Positions 34,275-34,677 of a stretch of 34,677 bases of DNA are shown piece after piece. The position numbers and the translations under genes were made by a program. This DNA comes from Bodo saltans (taxonomy: Eukaryota > Euglenozoa > Kinetoplastea > Eubodonida > Bodonidae). The notes under the pieces were generated by a model. It worked only from the letters and a program-made list of their open reading frames with translations. It was not told where the DNA came from and did not search any database. The stretch spans positions 52,576 to 87,252 of the forward strand of contig CYKH01000057.1 of assembly GCA_001460835.1 (NCBI GenBank), read 5' to 3'. The first letter of the stretch is position 1. Each line of letters starts with the position of its first letter.

Positions 34275-34469
34275 ATGGAGACCTCCTCCTCCCAATCGCA
34301 GCAGCAGACACCAAGCAACGCGGCTCCATTGCCGACGAGCAGCACACTCCGACAACGCCGACGCGACGACTCGTCAAAGTTCGAAGGCCGTTTCTTTGTT
34401 GCCTCGCTTCTACTCTACACAGCAGTTGGCGGTTATGTTGCATATCGATTCTTCAGTTCCAAGGTGTAA
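34275..34469 (+). CDS. Small predicted tail-anchored membrane protein
   Basis: The product is 64 residues. A Ser/Gln/Thr-rich N-terminus is followed by a basic LRQRRRDD motif. A single membrane helix (about residues 41-58, FFVASLLLYTAVGGYVAYRFF) then lies five residues from the C-terminus (SSKV). This is the layout of C-tail-anchored ER or mitochondrial outer-membrane proteins; basic residues flank the helix on the N-side. I do not recognise the family. An in-frame upstream ATG at 34152 would add 41 residues if the acceptor region near 34118 is used, but that extension lacks domain character. Confidence 0.6.
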   Translation: METSSSQSQQQTPSNAAPLPTSSTLRQRRRDDSSKFEGRFFVASLLLYTAVGGYVAYRFFSSKV

Positions 34470-34677
34470 GTTGCAACGGCGCTTTGTTTCGCAGTAGCAA
34501 AGTGCAAAGATGCGTATCGAGAATAAACGAAAAATAACAACGAATAATTGTGCAAATCGTTTTCCTACATGGGCTACTTTGTTTGTCATTTCCATTGTGC
34601 TCCTTTTTGCCTATTTCCTCTCCATTCTATCGGAGTGTGTCACATTGTAACGTATCATCAATAGCTTTCGCGACACC

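Overview
The window looks like nuclear DNA of a kinetoplastid flagellate. The gene content (GT77-type and other glycosyltransferase-like genes, an M43 peptidase, a VP39-like cap methyltransferase) fits a free-living bodonid such as Bodo better than a parasitic trypanosome. The species is inference. Every supported protein gene (14 gene models) lies on the + strand. None appears to contain an intron. Most are preceded by a pyrimidine-rich tract and an AG a short distance before the first ATG, as expected for one polycistronic unit processed by spliced-leader trans-splicing. There are two runs of exactly 300 N (11538-11837 and 22207-22506), which are scaffold-gap placeholders.

Region 1 (1-7439) is thiol-redox. 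A giant thioredoxin-module protein runs off the left edge; it is about 1,990 codons here and is interrupted by one +1 frame change near 2180-2250. A smaller signal-peptide PDI-like protein follows. Region 2 (7865-17841) holds secretory and surface functions: a membrane-anchored M43 (pappalysin-type) metallopeptidase, then three consecutive signal-anchored proteins with glycosyltransferase features. These are a DxRD-motif protein cut by gap 1, a PAN-like plus glycosyltransferase-like fusion, and a GT77/Nucleotid_trans-type transferase. A 54-bp exact copy of gene 5 coding sequence, ending in an A-run, abuts gap 1.

Region 3 (18046-22836) has a stand-alone soluble fumarate reductase with unusually GC-rich codons, a CDC50/LEM3 flippase subunit, an acidic orphan protein, gap 2, and the C-terminal half of an NQO-like quinone reductase. 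Region 4 (23736-29471) has a dihydroxyacetone kinase, a VP39-like cap 2'-O-methyltransferase (the family that builds cap 4 on the trypanosome spliced leader), a duplicated intergenic block and an MFS transporter. Region 5 (29695-34677) has a low-complexity orphan, a 1.87-kb gene-free stretch rich in homopolymers, a SET/TAF-I-like NAP protein that unexpectedly starts with a signal peptide, and a 64-residue tail-anchored protein.

About half of the genes would act in the ER, Golgi or at the membrane (disulfide chemistry, glycosylation, lipid flipping, surface proteolysis). Gene order in kinetoplastids is generally not functional, so this enrichment may be chance. The strongest leads are the SET/NAP protein with a signal peptide, the giant mostly degenerate thioredoxin array, the PAN-glycosyltransferase fusion, the 54-bp poly-A-ended repeat at the gap, and the duplicated spacer before the MFS gene.
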